A stretch of 38,718 nt of DNA, taken from Actinomycetes bacterium (GTDB taxonomy: Bacteria; Actinomycetota; Acidimicrobiia; Acidimicrobiales; Microtrichaceae). Shown here one piece after another: positions 32,307-38,718 of the stretch. The DNA lies in contig JAEVZA010000069.1 in assembly GCA_023392475.1 (NCBI GenBank), positions 1 through 38,718 on the forward strand, written 5' to 3'. The notes beneath the pieces are model-generated. The model had not been told where the DNA came from. It saw only the letters and a list, made by a program, of their open reading frames with translations, and made no database searches. How positions within the stretch are numbered: position 1 is the stretch's first letter; each line of letters opens with the position of its first letter. Position numbers and translations under genes: made by a program.

Positions 32307-33353
32307 TCAGGCGAGTACGAGGTGCAGGAGGGCGACGTCATCGTCGAACCCCGACGGTCCGAATCGCTCGAGGACGTCGTCGAGATCGAGCCGTTTCCCA
32401 TCCATCAGTGGCCCGAGACCCTCGAGCACCCCCACTTCGAACGCTGGCCCGTCCGGTGCCGATCGGTTCTCCGTGAGCCCGTCGGTGTAGAGGAGGAGCT
32501 GCGACCCGTCGACCAGCGTCGAGCGGTTCATGGGGCGCGGGCCTTCGTGGCCGATACCGAGTGGGGGCCCGGGCGTGAGCTTCATCAGCGTGGGTTCGGG
32601 CAGGAGCCGGATCGGCCAGCAGTGGCCCGCGGACACCATCTGCAGGTCCCCGGTCGTCGGGCAGAGACGCCCGGCGAGCGCGGTGACGAACCCGTCGAAG
32701 CGGCCGTCGTGGAAGTACGCCCGCTCGACGAGCTCGAGCCAGCCGTTCGGATCCGTCGGATGCGCATACGCGAGGGACTTCCAGCCCGCACGGATCGCCG
32801 TGCCGAACGCCGCGGCGCGAGGCCCGTGGCCACAGACGTCGCCGATGATGAACCCGGCGCCGCCATCGGGTAGGGCCACGACGTCGAGGAAGTCACCGCC
32901 GAGGAGGAGCTCCTTCACCCCCGGCACGTAGCGTGCCTCGGCGAGGAGGCCCTCCGGTGGGACCGGCACCGGGACCAGGCCGCTCTGCAGTGAGCGCTGC
33001 AGCGCCTCCCGGACATCGACCCTGCGCAGCTCGAGATCCTTGCGGGCACGCGCCGAAGACGCGAAGGCAGCGAGCCCTGTGCCGATGATCAGGAGCCCGA
33101 GGCGCACCCAGAGTGCGGCTCCGTCCAGACCGCCCACTGCGCCTTCGGTCGCAGCGACGGCCAACGCGGCTACTCCGACGACCAATGTCGTTCGGACCCG
33201 TCCGACGATGGCGGTCAGCAGTGGCGGGATCACGAACAGCGACAGCGGGCTCTGCGCCTGCTCACGGATTAACGGGTACAGCACGGCGATGACCGCGACG
33301 CTGCCCAGACCCACGGCCCACGGGATGCGGCGATTCCAACTTGACGCGTTCAC
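32307..33353 (-). CDS. Membrane-bound PP2C (SpoIIE-type) phosphatase
   Basis: A 348-residue protein. The N-terminal 100 residues form four short membrane helices (for example WAVGLGSVAVIAVLYPLI, LFVIPPLLTAIV, TLVVGVAALAVAATEG and LGLLIIGTGLAAFASS). They are followed by a PP2C domain with LLGGDFLDVVAL, IIGDVCGHGPRAAA, SAGHCWPI, LLYTDGLTENR and FDDDVALLHLVL, which contain the metal-binding aspartates. It would dephosphorylate a STAS antagonist such as the neighbour at 31830. The membrane part probably senses or anchors, and no extracellular loop of size is present. GTG at 33353 has GGAAGG about 9 bases upstream; an in-frame start at 33401 is possible but adds residues with poor bias. A strong palindrome lies upstream. 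Confidence 0.93.
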   Translation of the reverse strand: MNASSWNRRIPWAVGLGSVAVIAVLYPLIREQAQSPLSLFVIPPLLTAIVGRVRTTLVVGVAALAVAATEGAVGGLDGAALWVRLGLLIIGTGLAAFASSARARKDLELRRVDVREALQRSLQSGLVPVPVPPEGLLAEARYVPGVKELLLGGDFLDVVALPDGGAGFIIGDVCGHGPRAAAFGTAIRAGWKSLAYAHPTDPNGWLELVERAYFHDGRFDGFVTALAGRLCPTTGDLQMVSAGHCWPIRLLPEPTLMKLTPGPPLGIGHEGPRPMNRSTLVDGSQLLLYTDGLTENRSAPDGPAFEVGVLEGLGPLMDGKRLDLDDVLERFGPSGFDDDVALLHLVLA

Positions 33354-34117
33354 CGAGTGAGCCTTCCACCCGGGAGAGGACCGGTGCTCGCGACCGGGCA
33401 CATCTGCCCGGTGTCCTCTCGGACGCGCGCCCTGGTGGACGATGGCACGCGCAGCTCGGCGACCGTCACGGGCGACATGATCGCCGCCACGCCTGCCACG
33501 ATCGATCTGCCCGCCTGCGCGGCCTTCGAGTCGTCGAAGGTGTGAAGGCCGGGGCCGAAGCTGGGCTCAGAAGCGATCTGGGGTTCTGACCGGCTTCGTC
33601 ACGGACCGACCCCGCCCGACAGCTGATGCCGCCGATCGCTGTCACCCGATCGCGCCTACTCGGTCAGCGACGCAGACGACTTGAGTGACCTGAAGAGTTC
33701 TGGAGGGATCCCCGAGTCGCGCCGGTAGCGTGGTTTCGTCGGCCACCCTGGCGGCCCGCCGGGAGGCTGTTACCGGACCGGCATTCCGGCCGGCCGTCCT
33801 CCATCTCTGCACGATCGGCCGCGAGACGGAGGCCGCCCTGGCGGTGCGCCGGTCACTGCGCCGTTCGCTTAGATTGCCGAACACGCTGTAAACGACTTCG
33901 GGGGCAGCGGGGCCGCAGCTCGTGAACGCCGGCGGGCCGGCGGCCACGCGCCGCTGGGCAGGACGCGGGCGTCGGATCAACGTGGCCCACTGGCGAGGCG
34001 GAGCCGCTCGAGCTCCTACTGGAGCTCGGCGTGATCCCGTTCCACGCGGATTCCTGGCCGACCGCCGTTGAACCTGCCACCCTGGCTGCGGCGATGGGAT
34101 TGCTGGGAGGGAAACTC
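33354..34117. other. Long intergenic region between phosphatase and lipoprotein genes
   Basis: Some 760 bases. It holds a 20-base palindrome (33393-33412) and a further hairpin CGAGCTCC-TACT-GGAGCTCG (34009-34028) about 90 bases upstream of the lipoprotein start. A minus-strand stretch (about 33790-33880) shows SVSRPIVQRW, faintly like the helix-turn-helix of IS481/IS630 transposases, but the surrounding frame is not coding-like. Probably a relic. No gene is called. Confidence 0.4.
33393..33412. promoter_or_regulatory. Palindrome upstream of the second PP2C phosphatase
   Basis: Arms ACCGGGCA and TGCCCGGT enclose CATC: 8 perfect pairs, starting 39 bases upstream of the phosphatase GTG. Either an operator for that promoter or a hairpin in the leader. 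Confidence 0.5.
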
Positions 34118-34777
34118 ATGAAGCGTTCCGCAGCATTGGGATCAGTAGTTGCACTTTCGGCGGCGGCAGTACTCCTCATCGGCTGCGTTCCGCCGTCGCC
34201 AACTCCTGTCACCACCTCGACGACGAGCTCCACCACGTCGACGTGGACCCCCACGACCACCACGACGCTGATCTCGCAGCCGGGTCTGTTGGCGGTCGCG
34301 TACTCCAACGTGGATGGCGTCGCTGGCTTCGCGCCGGACGCCGGCGACGTCCTGATCGCACGGCTCGACGACACGAACACGGATGGCCAGCCGTCCGTCG
34401 GTGACACCGTCACGCTGGGTCACTACCCGATCAACTTCAGCACCACTACCTACGGGACGTTTCGGGACCAGCACCTCGTGGTCACGCGGGTGGACACCTC
34501 CGATCTTGACAACGACGGGCGGGTGACGGACATCCAAGCGTGGGTCTCGGCTGATGGCTGGGTCGACATCTTCGATCGGACATCGACAGAAGGAGCCGGC
34601 GGTTACAACTCGAACGGCATCTGGCACGCCTACGACTCATTCGAAGGCTCCGAGGAGAGCGACGCCCAAGCTTGGACTCCCGGCGACCCCGATACGGCAA
34701 CGCAACGGCATCTGCGCCAGAGCACGACCAACGACAGCTACGCCGACGCAGACATCGCCTTCCTGCCGAGCCACTGA
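34118..34777 (+). CDS. Lipoprotein with Ca-binding-like loops
   Basis: A 219-residue lipoprotein. The lipobox is LLIGC with Cys23, followed by a Thr/Ser-rich tether (about residues 28-50). The globular part contains two EF-hand-like loops, DTNTDGQPSVGD (about 90-101) and DLDNDGRVTD (about 130-139), which suggest Ca2+ binding. No known domain can be named. GGGAGGG 8 bases before the ATG is a good ribosome site, and the whole leader motif GGGAGGGAAACTCATG recurs before the lipoprotein at 36083. The gene converges with the next lipoprotein gene, and the two stops are 88 bases apart. It is extracellular by prediction. Confidence 0.82.
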   Translation: MKRSAALGSVVALSAAAVLLIGCVPPSPTPVTTSTTSSTTSTWTPTTTTTLISQPGLLAVAYSNVDGVAGFAPDAGDVLIARLDDTNTDGQPSVGDTVTLGHYPINFSTTTYGTFRDQHLVVTRVDTSDLDNDGRVTDIQAWVSADGWVDIFDRTSTEGAGGYNSNGIWHAYDSFEGSEESDAQAWTPGDPDTATQRHLRQSTTNDSYADADIAFLPSH

Positions 34778-34865
34778 CGAGCCGTTCAGCTCAGCACGCC
34801 GTCTCGTCAAGCTGGCTGAGCGAGGCGGCACCACCGATACCTACCTGTGGTGTCGCGCTCAGGGC

Positions 34866-35624
34866 TCACGTGATGTCGCCTGGCGTGCGAGGCAGAACGT
34901 CAAAACCGCTGGACCGTGCGCCGCCGATCCCCACGACGGTCACGGGGTCGCCGACCGCGGCTGTCGGCAGCGTGCCGATGAGCGTGTCGCGGACCGTGAA
35001 CCCGGTGTCGAGCTGCCAGTACGTCGGTTGCACGTCGAAGATCTGCGCCGGGTCGGTGACCACGAGCAACCCGTCGTACGCGAGGGAGTCGAGGGCAGCC
35101 GCGGGCGTCGTTGCTGGCGCAGGAAGCACTCCGGTCTGGACCACGATCGGTGCGTCCGTCAGCGTGAGCGATGTGTCGGAACCGATGGTACCGCGGACGT
35201 TGACGACCGACTTCTCCTCCAACGCCCCGGGGGCGGCGTGGAGCCGGATGGCTGAGAACCGCGGGCCGTTGTAGGTCGGATCGGTGAGCTGCACCTGGGC
35301 GTACGCGTCGCCGGCTGAAGTTGTGGCGGTGACGACGACGTTGCTGATCGCGACCGGCTCACCAGGTCCGTAGATGCCGGTGCGGACCTGGTAGACGGTC
35401 GCCGGGCAGACTCCGTCAGGGTCGGCGATCGTGGGGCAGTGGTCGAGGGCGTCGGGGATCCCGTCATTGTCGAGGTCGCTCACGGGAACCGTGGATGTGG
35501 TCGAGGCCGTGGTCGTCGTGGTCCGCGGGGGCGGAGGTGGAGGAGCGCAGGCCGCTGCTCCCACCAGGATCGTCGTTGTGAGCGCGGCCACAGCCAGCAC
35601 ACCCATCCGCGTTCGTCGGTACAT
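34866..35624 (-). CDS. Lipoprotein with thrombospondin type 3-like repeat
   Basis: A 252-residue exported protein. The signal peptide MYRRTRMGVLAVAALTTTILVG ends AAAC (Cys26), a weak lipobox. A Pro/Thr tether is followed by DLDNDGIPDALDHCPTIADPDGVCP, a thrombospondin type 3-like Ca-binding motif with two cysteines. The rest is a beta-rich domain (about residues 80-250) with VYQVRTGIYGPGEPVAISNVVVTAT, VNVRGTIG and VVQTG, an OB-fold-like pattern often seen in extracellular nucleic-acid-associated proteins; the match is only general. The ATG at 35624 follows a GGGGGAGAG run, a good ribosome site. The gene is convergent with the lipoprotein at 34118. Confidence 0.8.
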   Translation of the reverse strand: MYRRTRMGVLAVAALTTTILVGAAACAPPPPPPRTTTTTASTTSTVPVSDLDNDGIPDALDHCPTIADPDGVCPATVYQVRTGIYGPGEPVAISNVVVTATTSAGDAYAQVQLTDPTYNGPRFSAIRLHAAPGALEEKSVVNVRGTIGSDTSLTLTDAPIVVQTGVLPAPATTPAAALDSLAYDGLLVVTDPAQIFDVQPTYWQLDTGFTVRDTLIGTLPTAAVGDPVTVVGIGGARSSGFDVLPRTPGDIT

Positions 35625-36082
35625 GGATCTCTCCCCCTGCTCGAGCCCCGCTGACCAACATGCAGCGAATGGCGCCGGAAGGCAAGTGGACCACCAACGT
35701 GGAGAGTCAGGGGCGTGGGTTGACCATCGGAGTGTCCTCGTGTGCCACTCCCCGGCGGTGTTGCCCACACCGTTGCGTCCTGTGGCGACTACTCGTCGAA
35801 CCAGCCCTTGACGAGCTTTCGGCGGAGCACCTCGGTCTAAACGGGTTAGCGCCGAGCAGCTCCTGCGGTTTGAAAGCCTCCGAGGTGCGGAAAGGCCACG
35901 CCGGGTCGCGTCCTCGTCGAGGCTCTTCACGCGAACGAAGGCCTGGAGCGGAGCCCGACCGTCGTCGAGTGCGTGCAGAAGCCGGGCAGCACCCCTTCAA
36001 TGGGGAGTCGCTTCTCATGAGCCGTCCCGGGCGGGCGCTGCCCGGTAGTGTTCCGGCTCAGCAGGTCACGGGGAGGGAACTC
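35625..36082. other. Interval between divergent lipoprotein genes
   Basis: About 460 bases with promoters for both flanking lipoprotein genes. On the plus strand TAGTGT (about 36046-36051) is a likely -10 box roughly 30 bases before the ATG at 36083. A 6-pair dyad CCGGGC/GCCCGG is nearby. No gene is seen. Confidence 0.4.
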
Positions 36083-36982
36083 ATGGGGATGACCGAACGT
36101 TCGCGTCGTGTGCGGTGGCTGGCGGCCGTAGCCGCATTGGCGTTCGTCGCCACCGCTGCGGCCAGTTGTGCCGGCGCACCACCTCCCGACCCCTACACCC
36201 AGATTGAGGTCGTACCTTCCAGCGTGACGATCGCACCCGGCGAGACGGTGCAGTTCAGGGCGATCGGTCACTTCTCGGACGGCACGACTCAGGACGTCAC
36301 CCAGAAGGTGAGCTGGTCGAGCTCTACCAAGACCGTAGCGACGGTGACGACCAGCAACGCTCGCGGTGTCGTGACGGCTGTCGCGTATGGCAGCGCAACG
36401 GTCAGTGCATCTTCACCCCGGCACCATGGGGAGGCGTCGGTCACCGTGGCGCCATTGACGGGGGTAGAGGTCACACCCGTCGACGCGTCGGTGGCGTCGG
36501 GCCAGGAGCAGCGCTTCACCGCCACCGGCACCTACTCGGACGGGACGACGCGGCCCCTCACCGACAGCGTCACCTGGTCGAGTGACGATCCCACGGTCGC
36601 GACCGTCTCCAACGCGCCCGGCACGAAGGGTACGGCGAGAGGGGTGGCTGCGGGGACGACGCAGATCCGCGCAACCGTCGGGTCGACGACCGGCGCCGCG
36701 ACGATCGTCGTCACTCCGGCGGCGCTCGTGTCGATCGACAACTGCCCCGCCGGCACCTGGTCCGTTCCAGTCGGTGACACGGTGCGCTTCACCGCCGTCG
36801 GGCACTACTCGGACGGCTCGACCAGCGACATCACGACGACGGCGACCTGGTCCTCGAGCGACGAGACCATCGCCCGCATCGACAACACAGGTGTCGCGAC
36901 CGGCGTTGCCACCGGTGGTCCGGTGACCATCCGTGCCGCAGCGGGTGGTGTCATCGGCGCCTGCGACGGGCTCGTGCTCTAG
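36083..36982 (+). CDS. Lipoprotein with three Ig-like (BID_2) domains
   Basis: A 299-residue exported protein. The signal peptide ends AAASC (Cys29). Three bacterial Ig-like group 2 domains follow (about residues 38-118, 119-205 and 206-299). Each has the pattern I/V-x-P-x-x-x-V-x-x-G-x-x-x-x-F-x-A-x-G-x-Y/F-S-D-G-T then V-T-W-S-S and G-V-A-x-G-x-T-x-I. Such domains are found in adhesins and surface proteins. GGGAGGG 7 bases before the ATG gives a good ribosome site; an ATG two codons later is an alternative. The leader resembles that of the gene at 34118. It is probably a surface-anchored spacer or adhesin, with no catalytic domain. Confidence 0.88.
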   Translation: MGMTERSRRVRWLAAVAALAFVATAAASCAGAPPPDPYTQIEVVPSSVTIAPGETVQFRAIGHFSDGTTQDVTQKVSWSSSTKTVATVTTSNARGVVTAVAYGSATVSASSPRHHGEASVTVAPLTGVEVTPVDASVASGQEQRFTATGTYSDGTTRPLTDSVTWSSDDPTVATVSNAPGTKGTARGVAAGTTQIRATVGSTTGAATIVVTPAALVSIDNCPAGTWSVPVGDTVRFTAVGHYSDGSTSDITTTATWSSSDETIARIDNTGVATGVATGGPVTIRAAAGGVIGACDGLVL

Positions 36983-37258
36983 CTCGCCACTCCGGTAGCC
37001 CGCAGTCTGACGGCGCTGCCTGCGTGGAGACGTCAGTTGCCGATTGCGAGGCTACCGAGACGATCGTCCCGTTCGCCGGCCATGTCCTACGCCGCTCGAA
37101 GCCCTGGAAGCAGTCCTGGAGCATCACCCACGATCCGTATCGATCAACGTTGAGCCCACGTCCACGGCGGCCGGGCCACGTCCCAAGAACCACGGAGATG
37201 CGCACGGCTTCAACGCCGCAGAGGACACAGGGGCCACGGTGCCGGGGAAGGGTTGTCG

Positions 37259-37881
37259 ATGGATCCGCAAACCGTCAGGTTCATCTCGATCGACGAACAC
37301 CCGTCGACGAGCGACGCGTTGGAACGCTCGACGAAGGACGACGACGACGTCGAGATGGTCGGCTCGTTCGTGTCGATCGCGTCGGTGCCCAAGCCGCTGC
37401 GTTCGGCGTGGCAGCTCATCGATCCGGCCGTCATGGACTTGAACCTGCCGGGCGTGACGGGCTTCGAGGCAGTCGAGACGGTGACGGGCGGGGGCCTGCC
37501 GGCGCTCGTGCTCTCCGCCAACACCCGCCCGCGTGAATGGCTGCATTGGGGTCGGCGCGTCGGGGTTCGTGTCGAAGGCGCTGCCGACCTTGCAGGTCCT
37601 CGACGCCATCCGCCGGCGAGCAGGTGATCCCTCGGCACCCACCCCGTAGCGTCGAGCGCCTGCCCGCTCTCGAAGCGTGACGAGGAGCTCCTCGATGCGC
37701 TCACCGTCGACTCGCGCGCTCCATGCACCTCGCTGCCCGGCTGAACCTGTCACCACGCACGGCCGACAACATGATCGCCGACATCTTCTGGAAGCCCGAC
37801 GTCCACGAGACCGAGCACAACCGTGCCGGACTCAGAGACTGGGCGCGGGTCAACGGGTACGGCGCCTCACGCTCGAGCTGA
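37259..37881 (+). pseudogene. NarL/FixJ-type response regulator, frameshifted
   Basis: A receiver domain reads FISIDEHPSTSDALERS, VMDLNLPGVTGFEAVET (phospho-accepting Asp) and PALVLSANTR. The phase then changes near 37540 and continues ASGFVSKALPTLQVLDAIRRR. The LuxR-type helix-turn-helix begins LSKRDEELLDALTV, shifts again near 37715, and ends LAARLNLSPRTADNMIADIFWKPDV and LRDWARVNGY. Two shifts mean no full product. The order receiver-HTH and spacing fit the family (about 210 residues). GGGGAAGGG before the ATG at 37259 is a relict ribosome site. No sensor kinase gene is present in the window. Confidence 0.8.
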
Positions 37882-37901
37882 GCCTCGGCGCTCGTGGATG
37901 A

Positions 37902-38402
37902 TCACCAGCCCCCCGAACCGGGGCCGCCCTTGAACGGTCCGGCCACCTTCGAGGTGACCCAACCCCCGTAGAAGGTTCCTTCGTTGTTCTCGACGCGCTC
38001 GCCGTCGACGAAGCAGGCGTCGACGCGCTGCGGATAGAACGCGACGTAGCCGGTGATGGCGGCGTAGCGGGGCTCCGGCGTGCGGTAGCACCACGCGGCG
38101 TCGGCCACGACCGGCGCGCCCGGCACGGCGAGGTCCAGGTACGACGCCACGCCCTTCCACTCGCACACGGTGGCGGCCGAAGACGGCATCAAGACCGTGG
38201 CGTCGACGTCGTCGGGTGGCAGGTAGAAGCCCGGGGCCTGGCTCGTCTCGAGGATCCGGATCGCCCTGGTGGTCTCGGCGACCACCCGGCCGCCGTGCTC
38301 CACCCGGACGTGCGACGCGCTCGGTTCGATCGCCGGTGGTCTCGGGTAGTCCCAGACCGACTCCTGTCCGGGTCCGGGCTCGGTGGCCCGAGGCCTGGTC
38401 AC
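37902..38402 (-). CDS. DUF427 family protein
   Basis: A 166-residue protein with the full DUF427 pattern: HVRVEHGGRVVAETTRAIRILETSQAPGFYLPPDDV, CEWKGVASYLDL, AAWCYRTPEPRYAAITGYVAFYPQRVDACFVDGE. The family is a small beta-rich fold of unknown reaction, common in actinobacteria. The GTG start at 38402 overlaps the anti-sigma stop by 4 bases (GTGA), so it is co-expressed with it. It converges with the broken response regulator (20 bases between stops). Length is near normal for one- to one-and-a-half-domain members. Confidence 0.9.
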   Translation of the reverse strand: MTRPRATEPGPGQESVWDYPRPPAIEPSASHVRVEHGGRVVAETTRAIRILETSQAPGFYLPPDDVDATVLMPSSAATVCEWKGVASYLDLAVPGAPVVADAAWCYRTPEPRYAAITGYVAFYPQRVDACFVDGERVENNEGTFYGGWVTSKVAGPFKGGPGSGGW

Positions 38403-38718
38403 GCGGTCAGCGTGCCGCGCAGCACGCTGTTGCCCGAGTGTGCCGGACCGGCCCCCTCCTGCTGCACGGAGACGTCCACGACATCGAAGCGGGACGTGTC
38501 CGTGCCCGCTGGGAGGTCGACGTACGTCGCGACGTCGCTCCGGGGTTCGTGCATGCTGGCCACGGAGACCGGGGCACCCCCGGCGGGGTCGAGGAGCCAC
38601 ATCTCGTAGTAGCTGCCGGGCGCGAGCGTCGGCAGGTCGTGCATGTCGACGTGGAGACGTCGTCGTCCGCCGTCCTGCACGACGTCGACCCGTCCGCCGG
38701 CCCGGCCGACCGGCGCGC
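38399..38718 (-). CDS. RskA-like anti-sigma factor, C-terminal part (cut by window edge)
   Basis: The open minus-strand frame enters from the window edge and ends at 38399. The visible 106 residues contain VDVVQDGGRRRLHVDMHDLPTLAPGSYYEMWLLDP and later a strand-rich part ending NSVLRGTLTA, which is the extracellular domain of RskA/anti-sigma-K proteins. In this family a membrane-spanning anti-sigma factor holds an ECF sigma factor through an N-terminal zinc-finger domain; both lie outside the window. The stop overlaps the DUF427 start by 4 bases. The fragment is confidently of this type, though the sigma partner is unseen. Confidence 0.8.
   Translation of the reverse strand, partial: APVGRAGGRVDVVQDGGRRRLHVDMHDLPTLAPGSYYEMWLLDPAGGAPVSVASMHEPRSDVATYVDLPAGTDTSRFDVVDVSVQQEGAGPAHSGNSVLRGTLTA

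Noticed and set aside
33790..33880. Possible transposase HTH (SVSRPIVQRW) on the minus strand
   Set aside because: Single short match with no coding bias or downstream catalytic domain.
34787..34850. GCTCAGC/GCTGAGC dyad between converging lipoprotein genes
   Set aside because: Only 7 pairs with a spacer of about 20; too weak to call a terminator.

Overview
The window is about 38.7 kb of GC-rich actinobacterial DNA, with GTG starts, strong third-position GC and many start/stop overlaps. It suits Acidimicrobiia or a related deep actinobacterial lineage. Supporting signs are a CydABD oxidase locus, an F420-type PPOX protein, an RskA-type anti-sigma factor, partner-switching phosphatases, and cadherin-like and RCC1 surface proteins. 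The lineage is an inference from gene content; no 16S rRNA or other taxonomic marker is present.

Layout. 1-5563 is respiratory housekeeping: cydA-cydB-cydD (minus), a ZIP-like transporter, a type II NADH dehydrogenase and a PPOX flavoprotein. 5865-8797 is a small catabolic island: a TauD-type dioxygenase, a TetR regulator with a clear palindromic operator, an alpha/beta hydrolase and a SnoaL-like protein. An initiator tRNA with its terminator follows at 8867-8991. 9285-13699 is accessory DNA: an HTH protein, a Doc toxin-antitoxin pair with an iterated operator, a 28-residue-repeat mini-protein, a secreted protein, a DUF1905 protein and a decayed IS110-family transposase. 13910-17498 is a three-gene overlapping operon: a molybdopterin oxidoreductase lacking the usual Fe-S cysteines, a helical protein and a SatP/YaaH-like membrane protein.

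18055-22851 is a partner-switching signalling island: STAS protein, broken SigB/SigF-like sigma gene, PAS-PAS-GAF-PP2C phosphatase and RsbW-like kinase. A frameshifted TMEM175-like channel gene and a small membrane protein follow. 24550-33353 is the most striking part: an RCC1-repeat lipoprotein, a membrane GGDEF cyclase with an intact I-site, and, divergently, a 1212-residue protein joining a membrane-anchored HD-GYP phosphodiesterase to a long run of extracellular cadherin-like repeats. A second STAS protein and a second PP2C phosphatase come next. 34118-36982 encodes three more lipoproteins. The window closes with a broken NarL-type response regulator, a DUF427 protein and the C-terminus of an RskA-like anti-sigma factor.

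Working together. The central third looks like a sensory and cell-surface region. It holds a c-di-GMP synthase and a degrader on either side of one short divergent interval, an adhesin-like ectodomain physically fused to the degrader, neighbouring lipoproteins, and two serine-phosphatase/STAS sets. Four genes here are frameshifted (IS110 transposase, sigma factor, TMEM175 channel, response regulator). This suggests active gene decay in an accessory region, although sequencing error should be excluded first.
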